Part shown: positions 1 through 12,246 of the stretch, piece after piece | Numbering within the stretch: the first letter of the stretch is position 1 | How the letters are laid out: each line of letters starts with the position of its first letter | Source of the DNA: Eupeodes corollae | Taxonomy: Eukaryota; Arthropoda; Insecta; Diptera; Syrphidae | DNA length: 64,000 bases | Reading direction: 5' to 3' | NCBI RefSeq assembly: GCF_945859685.1 | Contig: NC_079147.1 | Span: forward strand, 52,482,946 to 52,546,945 | The notes under the pieces: generated by a model | What the model was told of the DNA's origin: nothing | Databases searched by the model: none | The model's input: only the letters and a program-made list of their open reading frames with translations | Made by a program: the position numbers and the translations under genes

Positions 1-2145
1 CCAGAGCATTGTGGAATACTAAAGAATCTGGATATTGAGGAGATCGAATTCATGGACACTGGATCCGAAGGAAGCTGTGCTGAAGCCTATTCCGCTACCA
101 ATACAGCTCTGCTTCGCAATCGGGGATACGTCGATTACAGTGGATCACCTAGGAACTATCGTCACAATCAAAATCGCCCACCAACTGATTATGAGCTCAA
201 GACACCAGTCAACGAATGTCCAACACTACCCAGCACTGTAATGTTGTCACAAAAGTCGCAATCGCAACAAATAGCAACAACAACAACGACGACGACGCCG
301 CCGAAACAAAGTTCTCCGTCCCAAACACACCACACTACACAAAGTCTATCACAATCACTCACAGACAGCACAAATGACATCGATGAAGACAGCCTTTGCA
401 TGTTGACCAACTCAAATGGTGCTACAGCGAATAACACCGCAACCATAACCACAACCACAGAGGAGAGTGAAGCTCTGACGGTTGTTACAAGTCCCATGGA
501 CTCATCATCGCCAAAAACTCAGGAGAATTTCCAATTGACGGCAAGTAGCTCAGAGCCAATTGGAAAAACAACTTCACCCAGTAGCAATACAACAGCGACA
601 CCTGTCACAAGTTCTTCAAGTAAGGGTCCTACAAGAAAGTCATCGCATGAGGATTTGATAGCGCACAGCAATTCTAATTCTAAGAGGAAAGAGTCAGAAG
701 AAATGAGCTATGAGGAGTATGTCCGCAAATTACAGCAAAAGATTACACAGATAAGTAATGCGCGCGATTCAATTGATGTACGGAAACAAAATCGGCGAAA
801 GAGCTCGAAGGGTGAGGGGAGCGAAGCTAATTCTGTGATAGAGGGGGCTAATGCCAAGGGTTTGAGTGTATTTGAAGGTTTCTCGGCGGCGACTACTACA
901 GTGCAGCCGAAAATTGTGCTATCGACGATCAATGTGGCAGCTAATGTGTCCCAAGATGTACATAAGGTCCCTGTCATACCGACACTTTCGAGCAAGCTAG
1001 AAGAGCTAACCAAAGAACGAACAAAGCAAAAGGATTTGATTCATGACCTCGTAATGGATAAACTCCAGTGCAAGAAGCAGCTTAATGCTGAAAAGCGACT
1101 CAATCGCAGTCGCAACCGCAGCATGTTTGGAAACAACCTTACCGGTAGCAGTCTAAGTCCAACACCAAAGATGACGTCCACAAATACGTCCCCCTATCAC
1201 GTGACGTCTTCGTCTGGCGGTGATCACAGTGGAAGTAGTTGTAAGGAGAACAATCCTCTAGCGGGTCAAAAGACCAAGAGTTCCCCAAAGGAGGCAAAGG
1301 AAGTGGTTCAAATGTTTTCAGAGGCCCCTCCACGATCGTCCAAACAACGACCTTTCAGTGAGAACTTCGATCCCGACAGTATTGATGACCAGATGTGCAA
1401 GTTGAGCAAAACGCAATCTTTCACCTACTCCAGTCGAGGTGTTAATTATCCTTTCAAATCCGAGTCCAACGGCAGTCGTAATCAGGTTTTGAGCACAGTT
1501 TATGCATCGCCACTGGCATCCACAAGGCTTAGTCGCAAGGATGATGCCATTGGAACCGCTTCCAATGCAGACAAACTTCGCACTGAAGCTCGAGCTCGGG
1601 CACGCCTAAAGTCGAACCAAGACCTGGGACTGAGTCCCGAGGAAAAGTTACAATTGCTCCGGAAACGCTATCACCTGGATCTGCAGGAAGCATCCGCCGA
1701 AGCTGCTCAATTGAAATCTGATGAATTGCGAGCACGTGACCGCAAAATGATCTCCTCCAAAAGTGTAAATGATATAGCAACCGCTCAACTAATGACATTG
1801 CAGCCCGACGAAAATTCAAACACAACAACCGTCCGAAGTGATTTGGTGGCTGATTTCACATCCGATCCAAATCTCTCGCAGGTAAATAATATGTCTTCGA
1901 TAAATAAGGTGAATCGTCGCCAAAAAGATCCCGAACGACGTAAAAGTATCATTCAGACATTTTCGAGCTTCTTCCAAAAGGGCAATAAAAAAGATAAAGA
2001 CAATGTTGGACCAATCTCTGGTACAGAGAAATCAGGTACCAGCCAGAGTAGTGCCGCCACTGTTAACAACAACAATAACGGTGGAGGAGGGGATGGCATG
2101 TTCAGTCGCTTCCGAATTTCACCGAAATCTAAAGAGAAGTCTAAG
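1..2145 (+). CDS. Mical: Mical, long internal exon (5' end outside window)
   Basis: Mical is a flavin monooxygenase that oxidises and disassembles actin filaments downstream of plexin receptors. This exon is open in frame 1 from the first base, so it starts left of the window, and gives 715 codons. It encodes the Ser/Thr/Asn/Gln-rich, probably disordered linker between the LIM region and the C-terminal coiled coil. Visible landmarks are a conserved block SYEEYVRKLQQKITQI (about residues 236-251), a helical block EEKLQLLRKRYHLDLQEA (about 548-565), and a basic FSSFFQKGNKKDK block (about 654-666). It ends in phase 0 after a Lys codon at a consensus donor GTAAGT (2146). The call rests on these blocks plus the bMERB exons downstream. 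The catalytic, CH and LIM domains are outside the window. Confidence 0.88.
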
Positions 2146-3002
2146 GTAAGTTTATTAATGAATTTTGTTTCGTGTTTAATAATAATTTAAATGATGTAAC
2201 TATTATCATATCAACGCTTTAGTTGTTAATTTTGTAATTTTCGATCGTCTTTACGTTATTAAATTGTATCTGTCTACTGACATTCTTATCGTTGGTCTTT
2301 AATGTTGTCTACAAAAAAAAGATATAAATAACAATTTTGGTGGTATAAGGTGAAATAATGTTAAATGTTTTATTTTTCTCTCGACATTTTTCATTTCACA
2401 GTCGTGCTTTGATGTGAGGAATATCGGGTTTGGTGTAAGATTAATATTTTAATTACTCGTTTGAATATAAATGTCTTCATTTTTGCCTTTAATCTTTTCT
2501 TGGTTTTATGTAGACTTTCGCAAACTAGTCACTTTGAATGTAGTTTTGATTTATTTGATGTAGTTTAACGCTTTTATAGTAGTTTTTATAGAAATAACAT
2601 TAAAATGCTTTTCCTTTTGCTATTTTTTAAAAACATCAATGGGTTGTAGTTGAGCTTTTGAAGTTCTTTATGAATATTAATTAAAAATAAGTTGTCGACA
2701 TTGGAGTATTATGTGTGTAAGCTTATGTATTTTTCTTTATTAATTAAATTTATTACATGAGGTTAGTTTTTATCTTATATTTAAGAAAAAATGTGTTTCT
2801 TATTAATTTAATTTTATATATATGTGCGTATACTTCATACGTTCTTCCTGTAATTTTATTATTTTGAACTTTCTTTAAGTAGTCAGAGACAAGAACGCGT
2901 AAGAAATTCAATTATGTTTTTCCATATGGCCTCATTGCATAATGTCTTTTAACATGACTTCATGAAAATGTAAATAAACGAAATAAGTAATTTTAAAAGT
3001 TA
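2146..3002 (+). other. Mical intron sequence, no feature seen
   Basis: Start of the 8,982-base intron after the long exon. It is AT-rich, with no ORF, RNA gene or repeat that I can recognise. Confidence 0.6.
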
Positions 3003-3071
3003 TACACATAGTCCAAAAAGTCTCCGCACAGCTGGAATGTTTTGAAATTTTTCATAAAATATCAAATTTAA

Positions 3072-4048
3072 TGGGCTCTTGTCTCTTAGTTCTGATTGTT
3101 GTCAAAATTCAGCAACTGACATTTACCGGTTGTGTAGTGCATTTGTGTGTACTTAAAAATGTTGACTTATGTTATTTAAGGCACAGCTTGCATTGACAAA
3201 TTTCGCAGCTCTTTCAGGACTGTAATGAAGTCCTCGGGCAGATAGAAGGCACCTGAATGTACGCCAATCGTTCTTTCAATAACGCTTCTTGTTTGTGCGT
3301 GTATCGTATTGAAACGTGATTCTGGACTCCCACTTTCAGCAAATGGAGTCATTAGATGTTTCTCTTAAGAATATCCAGCATATCCCAAAATAAAAGTGTG
3401 AACAGATAGGTTCTTCTACTACGTCTAGCACTTCTTTTAAGACTACCGAAACTGTTAGCTGAGCAAGGCCTAAATTAAAATCATTACCACTGCATTTTTG
3501 ATAACTTCCTTCTGCCATGCAGAGTTTGAGAATTGGTGGGATTGTGGAGGAACGCAGTGGTTGTTTCAAATAATCTTTGATTTCGTTTAGCACATAAACA
3601 AATGCGTCTTTGTTGAGTCTAAAATAACTTATAAATCTGCAACAAAACGAAGACATTAAATCAACACTTTTCATCAAAGAATTTGTTTACAAATTATACT
3701 TTTTGTTTGGAAGTTCCAATGGATTGGAGTGATCTCAAATATTTGTTCTCATCAGCGCAACATTGAGGGGAATTTCTTCTCCTGAATTTACAAGAAACAA
3801 ATCAATAGAACTCTCCATTTCGTATTATTTTGTCTTTTTTATAAAATTTTGCACTGAATTCAAAACTTTGAAATACCAACTTATTTAACTTTACACAGCG
3901 GACTTTGACAAAAGCAAGAACATAAAAGTAGGCAATTTATTGGGTCAACTCTACGAAAAAAGTTGTCTCCCATAATACGATTTTTTTTTTGTAGTTGTCT
4001 TCAAATTGAGTTGTCAACTTAGTTGAGTTGTGATCCATAATTGGCCCT
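3072..4048 (-). mobile_element. Harbinger (PIF) element nested in the Tc1 left arm
   Basis: It is flanked by the 3-bp TSD TAA (3069-3071 and 4049-4051), with short ends TGGGC/GGCCCT. The - strand at 3336-3677 reads as an N-terminal piece of a HARBI1-like nuclease: a block beginning FRLNKDAFVYVL, then a helical stretch containing MAEGSYQKC and GLAQLTVSVV, which matches the HARBI1 helix-turn-helix region. The DDE catalytic part is missing, so it is a non-autonomous remnant. It interrupts the Tc1 terminal repeat and is therefore younger than the Tc1. Confidence 0.75.
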
Positions 4049-4277
4049 TAAGAAATCAAAACTTTTTGTAAAGTGTCAGGAATCAAAGAAATTGTATCAA
4101 CAAATAATTTTTCAACAAAATATACAGCATTTTATTTTTAAAACTTATAATAACAAAAATCCACAGCACAAAAAGAAAAAAATAAGGAACAAATAAGTCT
4201 CCGTACATTAATTTTGGATTACTTTTCGTTAAAAAAAAAACTTAACAAGAATCACTTCATTTAAGGAAAAAAGTAGT

Positions 4278-5110
4278 TTAATGTTTAGTAGGGCTTCCTT
4301 TGTTCTTGATAAATTCCTCCAATCTGTTTCTCATCGAAAAGACAAGCTTGCCGGTCGTTTCTGGAGAAATTCTGTTCCATTTGTGAAGTAGGATCGTTTT
4401 GAGGTCATCCTTGTTGGCGATTGTATGCTGACGAGTCTTTTTTAAAGGTGATCCCACAGGTGCTCAATAGAATTAAGATCTGGAGACTGAGCATAGTGTT
4501 TTTTTCTTGCGTACTAACATTGGACAGCAACCATTCCCTTACCACATTGGTCGTATGTTTAGAATCATTGTCCTTTTGAAAACTAAAGTTTGATGGAAAG
4601 TCCCAATTTTTTGGGCACTTGAATGTAGGTTTTTCTTAAGAATATTAAAGTATTCAAATTTATCCTTTGTATTTTCTATGAAAACCAGGTCTGGAAGATG
4701 CCATACACCCCCACACCATAAATATAACCTGGACCCAAAACGTATTTTCTTTCCCTAGGTCTGTAACTGCATACTCCAGCCTAGCTTTTTTATTAGCCTT
4801 TCAAATAGCTTCTTCCGGCACACTCTACCATTAAAACCATTTCTGATTAAAAGGTATCTAATTGTTTGGGGTGAGACATCAATTCCATCACTAGTTTTTA
4901 ACTTTCTTCAAAAAATGGACGTCTTGATCTTGGTTGGTTTGCGATTATTTTCGTTTCTTTTTATAATTGTCCAATATAAAATATATATTGGATTGAAGAC
5001 TGTGGTCTTTTGAGTATTTCAGAAATGTCACCCAAAGATGTTTCCTCATTTCTCAAGTCAATTATGATTTGTTTGGTGGCCAAGGAAATTTGTTTATTTT
5101 TAGTTGTCAT
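4278..5110 (-). pseudogene. Tc1 transposase, decayed
   Basis: Reading 5110 to 4278 on the - strand gives a start MTTKNKQISLATKQIIIDLR with the paired-type DNA-binding start. The catalytic block FQQDND.KHT and a C-terminal end resembling SPTKH follow, but only by switching frames several times. The second aspartate region and the third catalytic residue region are broken by indels. This would be a DDE/D cut-and-paste transposase of about 340 residues if intact, and it is not functional here. It belongs to the Tc1 element that surrounds it. Confidence 0.8.
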
Positions 5111-5420
5111 TTTCATTCCCTTGTGTGAAAAGGAAGTTTTTTAGTGAAATATTATTTAGAATACAAAAACTTACCAACAAAATAAAAAAGGGATCAAGAA
5201 GCTTCCAACGCCAATTATAACATGGTAATAAGATCTGTGCGGAAACTTTTTTGTTGTTGTTTTGAATTATAAAATTCATAACGGTATCCTTTGTTCATAT
5301 AAATTCTTCTTCATCATCAACAATATTCCCACCTTAGCTGTATTATTGGACATTAATATTTGTTCTGCCGTTATAAAACAAAAAGAATCTCCTGTACGGA
5401 GACTTTTTAGACTATGTGTA

Positions 5421-6255
5421 GTATAGTATATTCAGATCCAACGGAAGTTCCTGTCGGCGAACATCAACCTAAAGATTTTTTTCATCTAAGACAATTTGGA
5501 CAAAAAACAAATTAGTTTTATTAAAATTTAATTTATTAACTGTCAAACAACTCGAAAGATGTTCGTCAGATGCACTTCTAATGTTCATTAATAGTCTGAA
5601 TTATATAACTTTAAGAAAATAAAAACAAAAATCTATATTTTGATTACCTCTTACCCCTTTAAATATCTAATTGCTGCTAATTGTGTCAATGGCATTGCAA
5701 AACACAATATTTTCTGAATGAAAACTTGAAATTAGGTTATACATTTTTTTAAAATGTTCCCAAGATAATTAAATTCGAATGCCAACTTGTTGTAATGAAG
5801 ATTTTATTAAGAATTGTTGGCTGTAGAAATCAGCAGAGAATATTATACAAAATGAAAATTATCTGTACAGCAAAAATCTCCTAAAAACCTGTTAAATTTA
5901 ACTGTTATGTAAAACATCCTATAATGTTATTCTAAACAGATTTTATTTGTACCGTAAGGACGTGGCTGGGTTTGAAATTATTTTAATCAAGTACTAAATA
6001 CATTATTTTGAGTAAAAAATAGATATTTTATATTTATTACAAGTATTAATTAGCTTTTGAGTCAAAACCTAATATTTTTTTTATAGCTATTATATATTTA
6101 CCCAAAAAAAGTAGTTATTAAAAGTAATTCATACCTTATTTGTTCATAAACAAGGCATACATACATGTTCTTCCAATAAGAGGTTTCATTTTGAAAACAA
6201 AGAGAAACGAGTAGTTTTCAAGAAAAATCAACGGAATGCCATCTTAAGTAGTTTA
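5421..6255 (+). other. Mical intron sequence, no feature seen
   Basis: AT-rich intron DNA between the Tc1 and the SINE. I see no coding or repeat structure. Confidence 0.5.
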
Positions 6256-6423
6256 AGGGTACTGCCTCTTGCGAGAAATGAAAAATCCTACAAGATTGAT
6301 TCTTGACCTGAAAAGTGCTTTCTTAAATAAGCCGTTCAGATTCGACTTAAAACTGTAGGTCTCCTCCGGCCCTGACAACATTACTCGTAAACAGGAATGG
6401 TTTGAGTTTGCAAGTCACTATGC
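6256..6423 (+). repeat. SINE body, left half (split by LINE)
   Basis: It begins GGGTACTGCCTCTTGCGAG and follows the body of the tRNA-derived SINE seen complete at 60796-61068 (minus strand), down to AAGTCACTATGC. The tRNA-like head is absent. The same SINE resumes at 8551 after a LINE insertion. The duplicated 12-mer at 6412-6423 and 8551-8562 is the LINE target-site duplication. Confidence 0.7.
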
Positions 6424-8550
6424 TACACTAAATCTGCTATTAGACACCCACTTCCGATATAGCTCCAAATCCGTTAATACAACAAACCGTCCTGGGTCGG
6501 GTATTAACGTTTCCTCAAGGTCTTGTTACAAAAGAAAAATTGACATGGGCTCTGAACAGTTTCGAACGTTATAAATCTCCAGGTCCAGATTAAATCACAC
6601 CAGCTGAGCTACAACATACCATCGATATAACTTTGCCCATCATTGCGATGATCTTCAAAAGTTGTCTAGACCTGGTCTATACACATCAGCGATAGAGAGA
6701 AGTAAAGGTAGTTTTCCCTCTCCATCATTCATTCTCAAGACTCTGAAAACAATTGATTGATATTCATCTACGTAACAGCATTGATAATAGACTATCGATA
6801 TCTTAGCATGCTTACTGCAAAGGGAAATCTGTAGAAACAGCTTTGCAAACTCTGGTAAGAACTGTCCCCTCTCCTGTGGAACATCGTGGTTAACGAACTG
6901 CTAATATTTCTTTAGAAGGAAGGTCACAGAAAAACATCCTAATGCACTGAGAGACCTCCTCCAAAACGCACTTAATATGCTCACTAGATGAGCTGATCAC
7001 TGACTTAGTATTAAAAAACAGACCTCGCCCTTTTTACACGGAAATACAAGATTCCAGTAATTGTACCTCCTTCAATAAAAGGAGTACCACTAATTTTTAC
7101 CAATGAAGCCAAATATCTTGGTCTGATATTAGACACAAAATTAAATTGGGAACCTAATATTCGGGAAAGAGTTAAGAAAGCTACAATAGCTCTTTTCCTT
7201 TGCAAGAAAGCCATATTAAGTAAATGGGGTTGTCAGCTTCGCATAACCTATTGGCTATACACATCGGTCATCCGACCAATACTTATGTACGGGGTTGCAG
7301 TATAGTGCACTGCACTGGAGGAAGTCACATACTCCGCCAAACTCAGCAGAGTCCAACGCACTGCATGTCTCTGCATAAGCGGGGCATTGAGAACCGCACC
7401 CTCAGCAGCGTTAGACGCTCTCCTCCCTCTGACACCCATCGACATCTTCAGCAAACAAGTGGCAACGAGTACAGCTATAAGACTCAACGCCTCATCTCAA
7501 TGGACCAACAACAGTGTGGGGCACTCCATCATTTTGAACCTCTTCGGTTCTATACTAAAGTAAATAGACTACACTATTCCAAAACCCCAATTTGGAAAAA
7601 ACTTCCAGGTATCTATTCCATCCAGAGATGAATGGGAAGACAAAAAACTCCTGGATGACAAAAGCATCCATTTTTATACAGATGGATCCAGGACAAATGA
7701 GGGAGTTGGTAGTGTTGTGTACTCAGATAAGCTTAATCTAAGCATCTCATTCCGCCTCTCTAATCATTAGAGCGTCTTCCAAGCGGAAATTTTAGCGATC
7801 AAAGAGGTTCTCTCCTGGCTAAGAGATAACGTGGTATCAACTTCTGATACCCCCATTTTCTCTGACAGTCAGGCTGCTATTTAATCTCTTGACGGTGTGT
7901 CTCAACCAAATCTCAAACAGCCCTCGATTGTCGATCGTCTCTTATGGAGATGGCGCAGCAATTTAACAGTAACCTCTGTTAGGTGCCGGGCCACAGAGAC
8001 ATCACAGGAAATTGTGGAGCCGCTGAACTCGCTAAAAAAGGAACCGTCATACCTATTTCACCTGAAAGTACGAGTTATACCGTTAGCTGCATGTAAACTT
8101 CTTCTAAAATAAAGAGCTCTAGGTGGCACAATTTACCAACATGAGGAGCCACAAAACTCATATGGCCTTCACTGCACCTAAAGCGCTCTAAAGACTTGTT
8201 ATCTCAAAGCAGACTTCATATTAGCTCCCTTATAGGTATCCTTAAGGGACACTGTCTTATAGGCAGACACGCAATACGACTTGGTGCAGCCTCAAATGAC
8301 TTTTGCAGGACCTGTATGGACAAGGAAGAAGAGGAAACAATCTATCACCTTCTCTGCACTTGCCCTGCTATTTCACTAAGACGCAGAGTTCATCTGGGAG
8401 ACCTTTCTGTTAATCGCTTTATAAAAAGCTCAAAATGGTTCGACTAGTAAGAAGTAATTCTCTAGATTCATGTGGTATCACAATAACCCTTTTCTTTTAG
8501 CCTAAGTGTGTGGATTCTGTATCCTCAGCCACATTAACCTAACCTAACCT
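6424..8550 (+). mobile_element. I/Loa-like LINE, 5'-truncated, with RNase H
   Basis: Non-LTR retrotransposon lying between perfect 12-bp duplications AAGTCACTATGC (6412-6423 and 8551-8562). In broken frames it encodes: the reverse transcriptase region (a fragment with YKSPGPD near 6570-6590); a thumb segment containing KGVPLIFTNEAKYLGLILDT; an RNase H domain with FYTDGS (7671-7690) and an AEILAIKE block; and a C-terminal cysteine/histidine knuckle, C-x2-C-x10-H-x4-C (about 8310-8360). The 3' end is a short CCTAA tandem tail with no poly(A). Stops and frameshifts show it is dead. A second copy is on the - strand at 49655-51757. Confidence 0.85.
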
Positions 8551-8595
8551 AAGTCACTATGCAATCGTTCTCAACAGACTGTTGCGCCACCTAAT
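8551..8595 (+). repeat. SINE 3' end, right half
   Basis: It continues the SINE interrupted at 6423 and ends GCGCCACCTAAT, the same 3' end as the complete SINE at 60796-61068. Confidence 0.65.
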
Positions 8596-8843
8596 GTATT
8601 TATTTTTCTCACATTTGTGGCCAATAATTCTTTTTTTAAAGACTTTAAATCACAAGCCCTCGTTGTCCAATTTCGTTCACCAATATGCTCACAAAATTTG
8701 TCTCACAAAATTTCTACTATTTAAAAATAAACTTAGTCCGAATCAATATCTTCCAAATTTGGTCATGAAAATCATTAATTACAGTTCAGAAGCGCAATCC
8801 ATTCACCGTAATGTAATAATCAGCCTCATTTTCGAAGCAGTAA

Positions 8844-9185
8844 TGGCTGAATCACAAACACGCTTCGGCTTCGTCTGCGTTACGATGGTTCTGCTTCGAG
8901 GTTGCTTTGAATGACATTTCTATTATTTCATCCCTCCAAAGAGCAAATATTTTGTTTGTTGACATTTTTTACAGCTGTTTAGCTGTCAGGCAAAGCAAAT
9001 GTTCAGATAATTGAGCTAGAGCTTCCGTTTGGAGTCACATTACGTTAAAATACGTTATTTTCCTTACTATTGTCAAACGAAACGTTAGGTCGAAGCTCCA
9101 TTGTGATAGCATGTATTGAATTCCTATGGCTGAACTCGTAAACGTCAGGTGAAGCCGAAGCTGATGCGTGTTTGTGATTCAGCCA
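8844..9185. mobile_element. MITE family 1 (Harbinger-type)
   Basis: A 342-bp element with inverted ends TGGCTGAATCACAAACACGC on both sides and TSD TAA (8841-8843, 9186-9188). It has no coding capacity. The 3-bp TWA duplication points to PIF/Harbinger mobilisation. A diverged relative lies at 33350-33685. Confidence 0.85.
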
Positions 9186-9188
9186 TAA

Positions 9189-11127
9189 GGTCCAGTCACA
9201 CCGTCATCCAGCTCAAAAACTATTATGTCGTTTGTGAATACCTAGTGCTGCAACCCACCACATTTTCAGTTATTCTTGAAGGCCGCACACGATTTCTTCC
9301 CATCAGTAATTAGTCTCACCAGTTCAAATTGTACACCAGTTTCTACATTGTCGACCAAGAAGGCTTTATGACAATCCAAAAATGATTTAGTTAAATTTGT
9401 GAATTTTAATAATTTCAAGGTACTGCCGTAGTTTTAATGTATTAAATGTCAAAAGATAAAAGCTCTAAAATTGGATTTTTTCAAAAAAATAAGCTATTTA
9501 AAATAAAACCTCTAATTGGAAAACCTTTTAGTTTAATCAATTTTAATTTAAATAGAATATAATCACTTAGAATTAAATGTATTTTAGTTTAATTGACAAT
9601 TCTTTGAATTTAGGAAAAAAAGACTTAAGTCAAAACTTAGCCTCACAGACTAAATAAACTTAAGACGTAAGTCTTTAGACTAAATAAATTCGACACTTAG
9701 TAGCTGTTTTGGATTCAAGTTGTTAGAAAAACCTTAAAGCAAATTTTTGACTTAAAACCTTTTTACCTAACACCAAAGAATTTTAACATAGCTGTCGCAA
9801 CACTTAATAAAACGTATGTTTTTTTGAAGCAGTTTTTAACCCAAATATAAAAGTCAAAGATTAATAATAGTGGTGAATCTCAATAACTAACCATTTATAA
9901 CATATAAAAACATAACAATATTAGAAAGTAAATAAATCAGCAAAACCCTTAAGCATAGCTAATTTATAGCGTATTTAACGTCTATGATAATCAGACATTT
10001 CTAAAACGTAACTGCTCAAATAGAAACATGTTGTTGATAAAAGTAACTATTAGAACGATTTAAATCAAACCAAACAACTTAATTATTTTGTTTATTTTTT
10101 TTTTCTTTTTTAAATTTATTTCTTACAGAAAAAGAGAAAATGTGAATTAGTGTAAAAATACAAATTGTTAAAAAAGCACTTCCTCCTTCTCCTCCTCCAT
10201 AACACACAATTTTTAATAGCTTGCTAAGAAAACAATAATTTTGAATTAGGAACAACACAAAACATACATATTTACCTTGACAGAGAAACTGCGCACTTTT
10301 GAAAAATACCAAAAAAAGGAGATATCTTTAAGCACATCCTGTCGACAACTTTATGTAATTTTACTTTCTTTTCTATATTTTTTTTTTTGAATTTTTGTTA
10401 ACTTTTTTATTAGTAAATTTTTACTATGTATATATTTTAAAAACAAATTATAGGATATGGTTATAATTTAATTGTTTTTTTTTTATATTTTTGAATTAAA
10501 ATAAATTTAAGTTGTAATTTTTTAATCTAAGTATCTTATCTTTGGACTTTTTGTTTATTCTTGAGAATATTCTGGTTTATTATTTGTTTGTTTTTGGCTG
10601 GCATTCTGGAATCTTTTTATTCATAAGTTTTCTTTTTTAATACGTTTTTAAATGGCTGCAATTTCCCTTAAGCTTGAAAAATATATTTCTGCACGATTGA
10701 CATTAAAATTGTTTTTAAATTTAAAACAAAACTCTAAAAATGTGGCTCTCTGGGTGATTCTTTAAATAACAAATGAAGTTATAATTAATAAAAAAAACGT
10801 TAAACTCTTACAAACTAATAAAACCTTCGCTTTCCGCACCGCTTAAAAAAAGACAAACAACAATTTTAAAACACAACACTACACCTATAATTTTTGCATA
10901 ACTTATTATTATGCAAAAGTACATAACTACAATGGTTTAATAAATTTCATTGATAACCTAGATGAGCCGCTTTAAAAAAAAAAAAGATTCAAAATTATTT
11001 CGCTATTTTTCTAAATTTTCTATTTTTAAAATTAACTTAAATAAAAATTAATTGGATTTTTCGATTAAAATAATAAAAAAAAACTTGATAATTAATTTAA
11101 TAAAAATATATATGTAAAATACACAAG
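9189..11127 (+). other. Mical intron sequence, AT-rich
   Basis: The remainder of the first large intron. It is AT-rich with A and T runs. No ORF with a recognisable product, no RNA gene and no clear repeat were seen. Confidence 0.5.
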
Positions 11128-11347
11128 GACAATGGATCATCGCCTACAACTCCTGTCGCTACTACACCGCAACACCAATATCGACACCACCATCACGATC
11201 AGCGAAGCAATTCACAAGACTGCATTGCCAAGCAAAAGTATCAAAAAATATCATCGTACGCATCTAGCCCGCAGCTTTTCAAAAACACAGATGAACAAAT
11301 ACCGCCTCCAATTCCGCCATTGCCATTAAATTATCAGAGATCCGATG
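11128..11347 (+). CDS. Mical: Mical exon, proline-rich linker
   Basis: It is preceded by an AG acceptor and read in phase 0, matching the phase-0 end of the exon at 2145. It encodes 73 codons plus one base: a polar, Gln/His-rich segment starting DNGSSPTTP, ending with EQIPPPIPPLPLNYQRSD. The proline-rich part is a plausible SH3 ligand. The donor is a weak GTTGGT at 11348. The single leftover G joins AC of the next exon to make Asp, giving QRSD-DESYATES. The polypyrimidine tract upstream is poor, but phase, context and a 220-base open frame support it. Confidence 0.78.
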
Positions 11348-11562
11348 GTTGGTTTGTTTATCATTGTTTTTTTTTGTTTTTGTTTTGTTGTTCTAAAGAT
11401 CTTATTGTTTAATATACCTTCATATATATTTATATATTTATTTAATGTATTTTTATTTTTAAATCTAACAATTTGTAAAATTGTGTTTTTTTATTTTTTA
11501 AAGTTGTAAATAATTTAAACTTTTATTAACTTGTTTGTTTTTATACAAAAATTCCTATACAG

Positions 11563-11767
11563 ACGAGAGCTATGCCACCGAATCTAGAGAACAGAAGAAG
11601 CAGCGTGCAATCACTAAGGCAACACGTCAAGCTGAACTCAAGCGATTAAGAATCGCTCAAGAAATTCAGCGTGAACAGGAGGAAATCGAAGTTCAGTTGA
11701 AGGAGTTAGAAGCAAGAGGTGTACTTATTGAGAAAGCTTTAAGGGGAGAGGGACAAACTATTGATAA
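11563..11767 (+). CDS. Mical: Mical exon, start of bMERB coiled coil
   Basis: After the acceptor at 11561-11562, the exon encodes ESREQKKQRAITKATRQAEL and then helix with RLRIAQEIQREQEEIEVQLK and LEARGVLIEKAL. This is the first half of the bMERB (DUF3585) domain, the Rab8/Rab10-family binding coiled coil at the C-terminus of MICALs. It starts in phase 1 and ends in phase 2 at donor GTAAGT (11768). The residue built across the next junction is Asn. Confidence 0.92.
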
Positions 11768-11879
11768 GTAAGTATTTATTATGACCTTAGCTCTACTTCT
11801 GTTATAAGTTAATCCATTTTATATCTCACCTAGAAAAATAAAAATTTGGGTGGAATCGGCTAAGTTGATACTTGACTAT

Positions 11880-12123
11880 TGTAGACGATGACTTGGTTTA
11901 AAATATTTTTATTTATTTAAACAAGACTGTTTCGTCTCACAGATATTTTATTTATGATAATTTGTTTAATGATTTTCTTATTCTCTATTTTTTACTCTGA
12001 CATTAATGTAATTAAAATAATAAGCAGCAAGTGAAAATTAAACAAGTAGGGAGATAAGAAATGTATGAATGTGAGATACATATGTATGTATACAACTTAG
12101 GATGGCATAAATACATATTTACA
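11880..12123 (-). repeat. Gypsy 3' LTR
   Basis: 244 bases, ending in TG..CA on either strand. Just inside it on the - strand (about 12124-12136) is a purine-leaning AGGATGGACGAG that may be the polypurine tract. Confidence 0.9.
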
Positions 12124-12246
12124 ACTCGTCCATCCTGACATCTGATCGTCTCGATCAGTTCTATAAATATTTTTAATAACTTTATAATTTACATTAATTT
12201 GATAAATAATGATCTTTTCAAATATATTATCTTATAATATGGTATT

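Larger units (their letters stand above)
3005..5418 (-). mobile_element. Tc1-type DNA transposon with long IR/DR termini
   Basis: Terminal inverted repeats start CACATAGTC and contain AAAAAGTCTCCG. Left and right ends match at 25 of 27 bases and are flanked by TA dinucleotides (3003-3004 and 5419-5420). A second copy of the AAGTCTCCG motif lies inward on each side (about 4195 and 5235), the IR/DR arrangement typical of many Tc1 elements. It encodes a decayed transposase on the - strand. The left arm is expanded by an inserted Harbinger element at 3072-4048. The copy is inside a Mical intron, antisense to the gene. Confidence 0.85.

Noticed and set aside
189..497. Antisense gene in the first Mical exon
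   Set aside because: It is the complement of Thr/Ser/Gln-rich coding repeats; the + strand frame is the real one.
7224..7631. A 135-codon + strand gene
   Set aside because: It lies across the RT thumb of a LINE in a different frame from the recognisable RT sequence, so it is a shadow of the decayed element.
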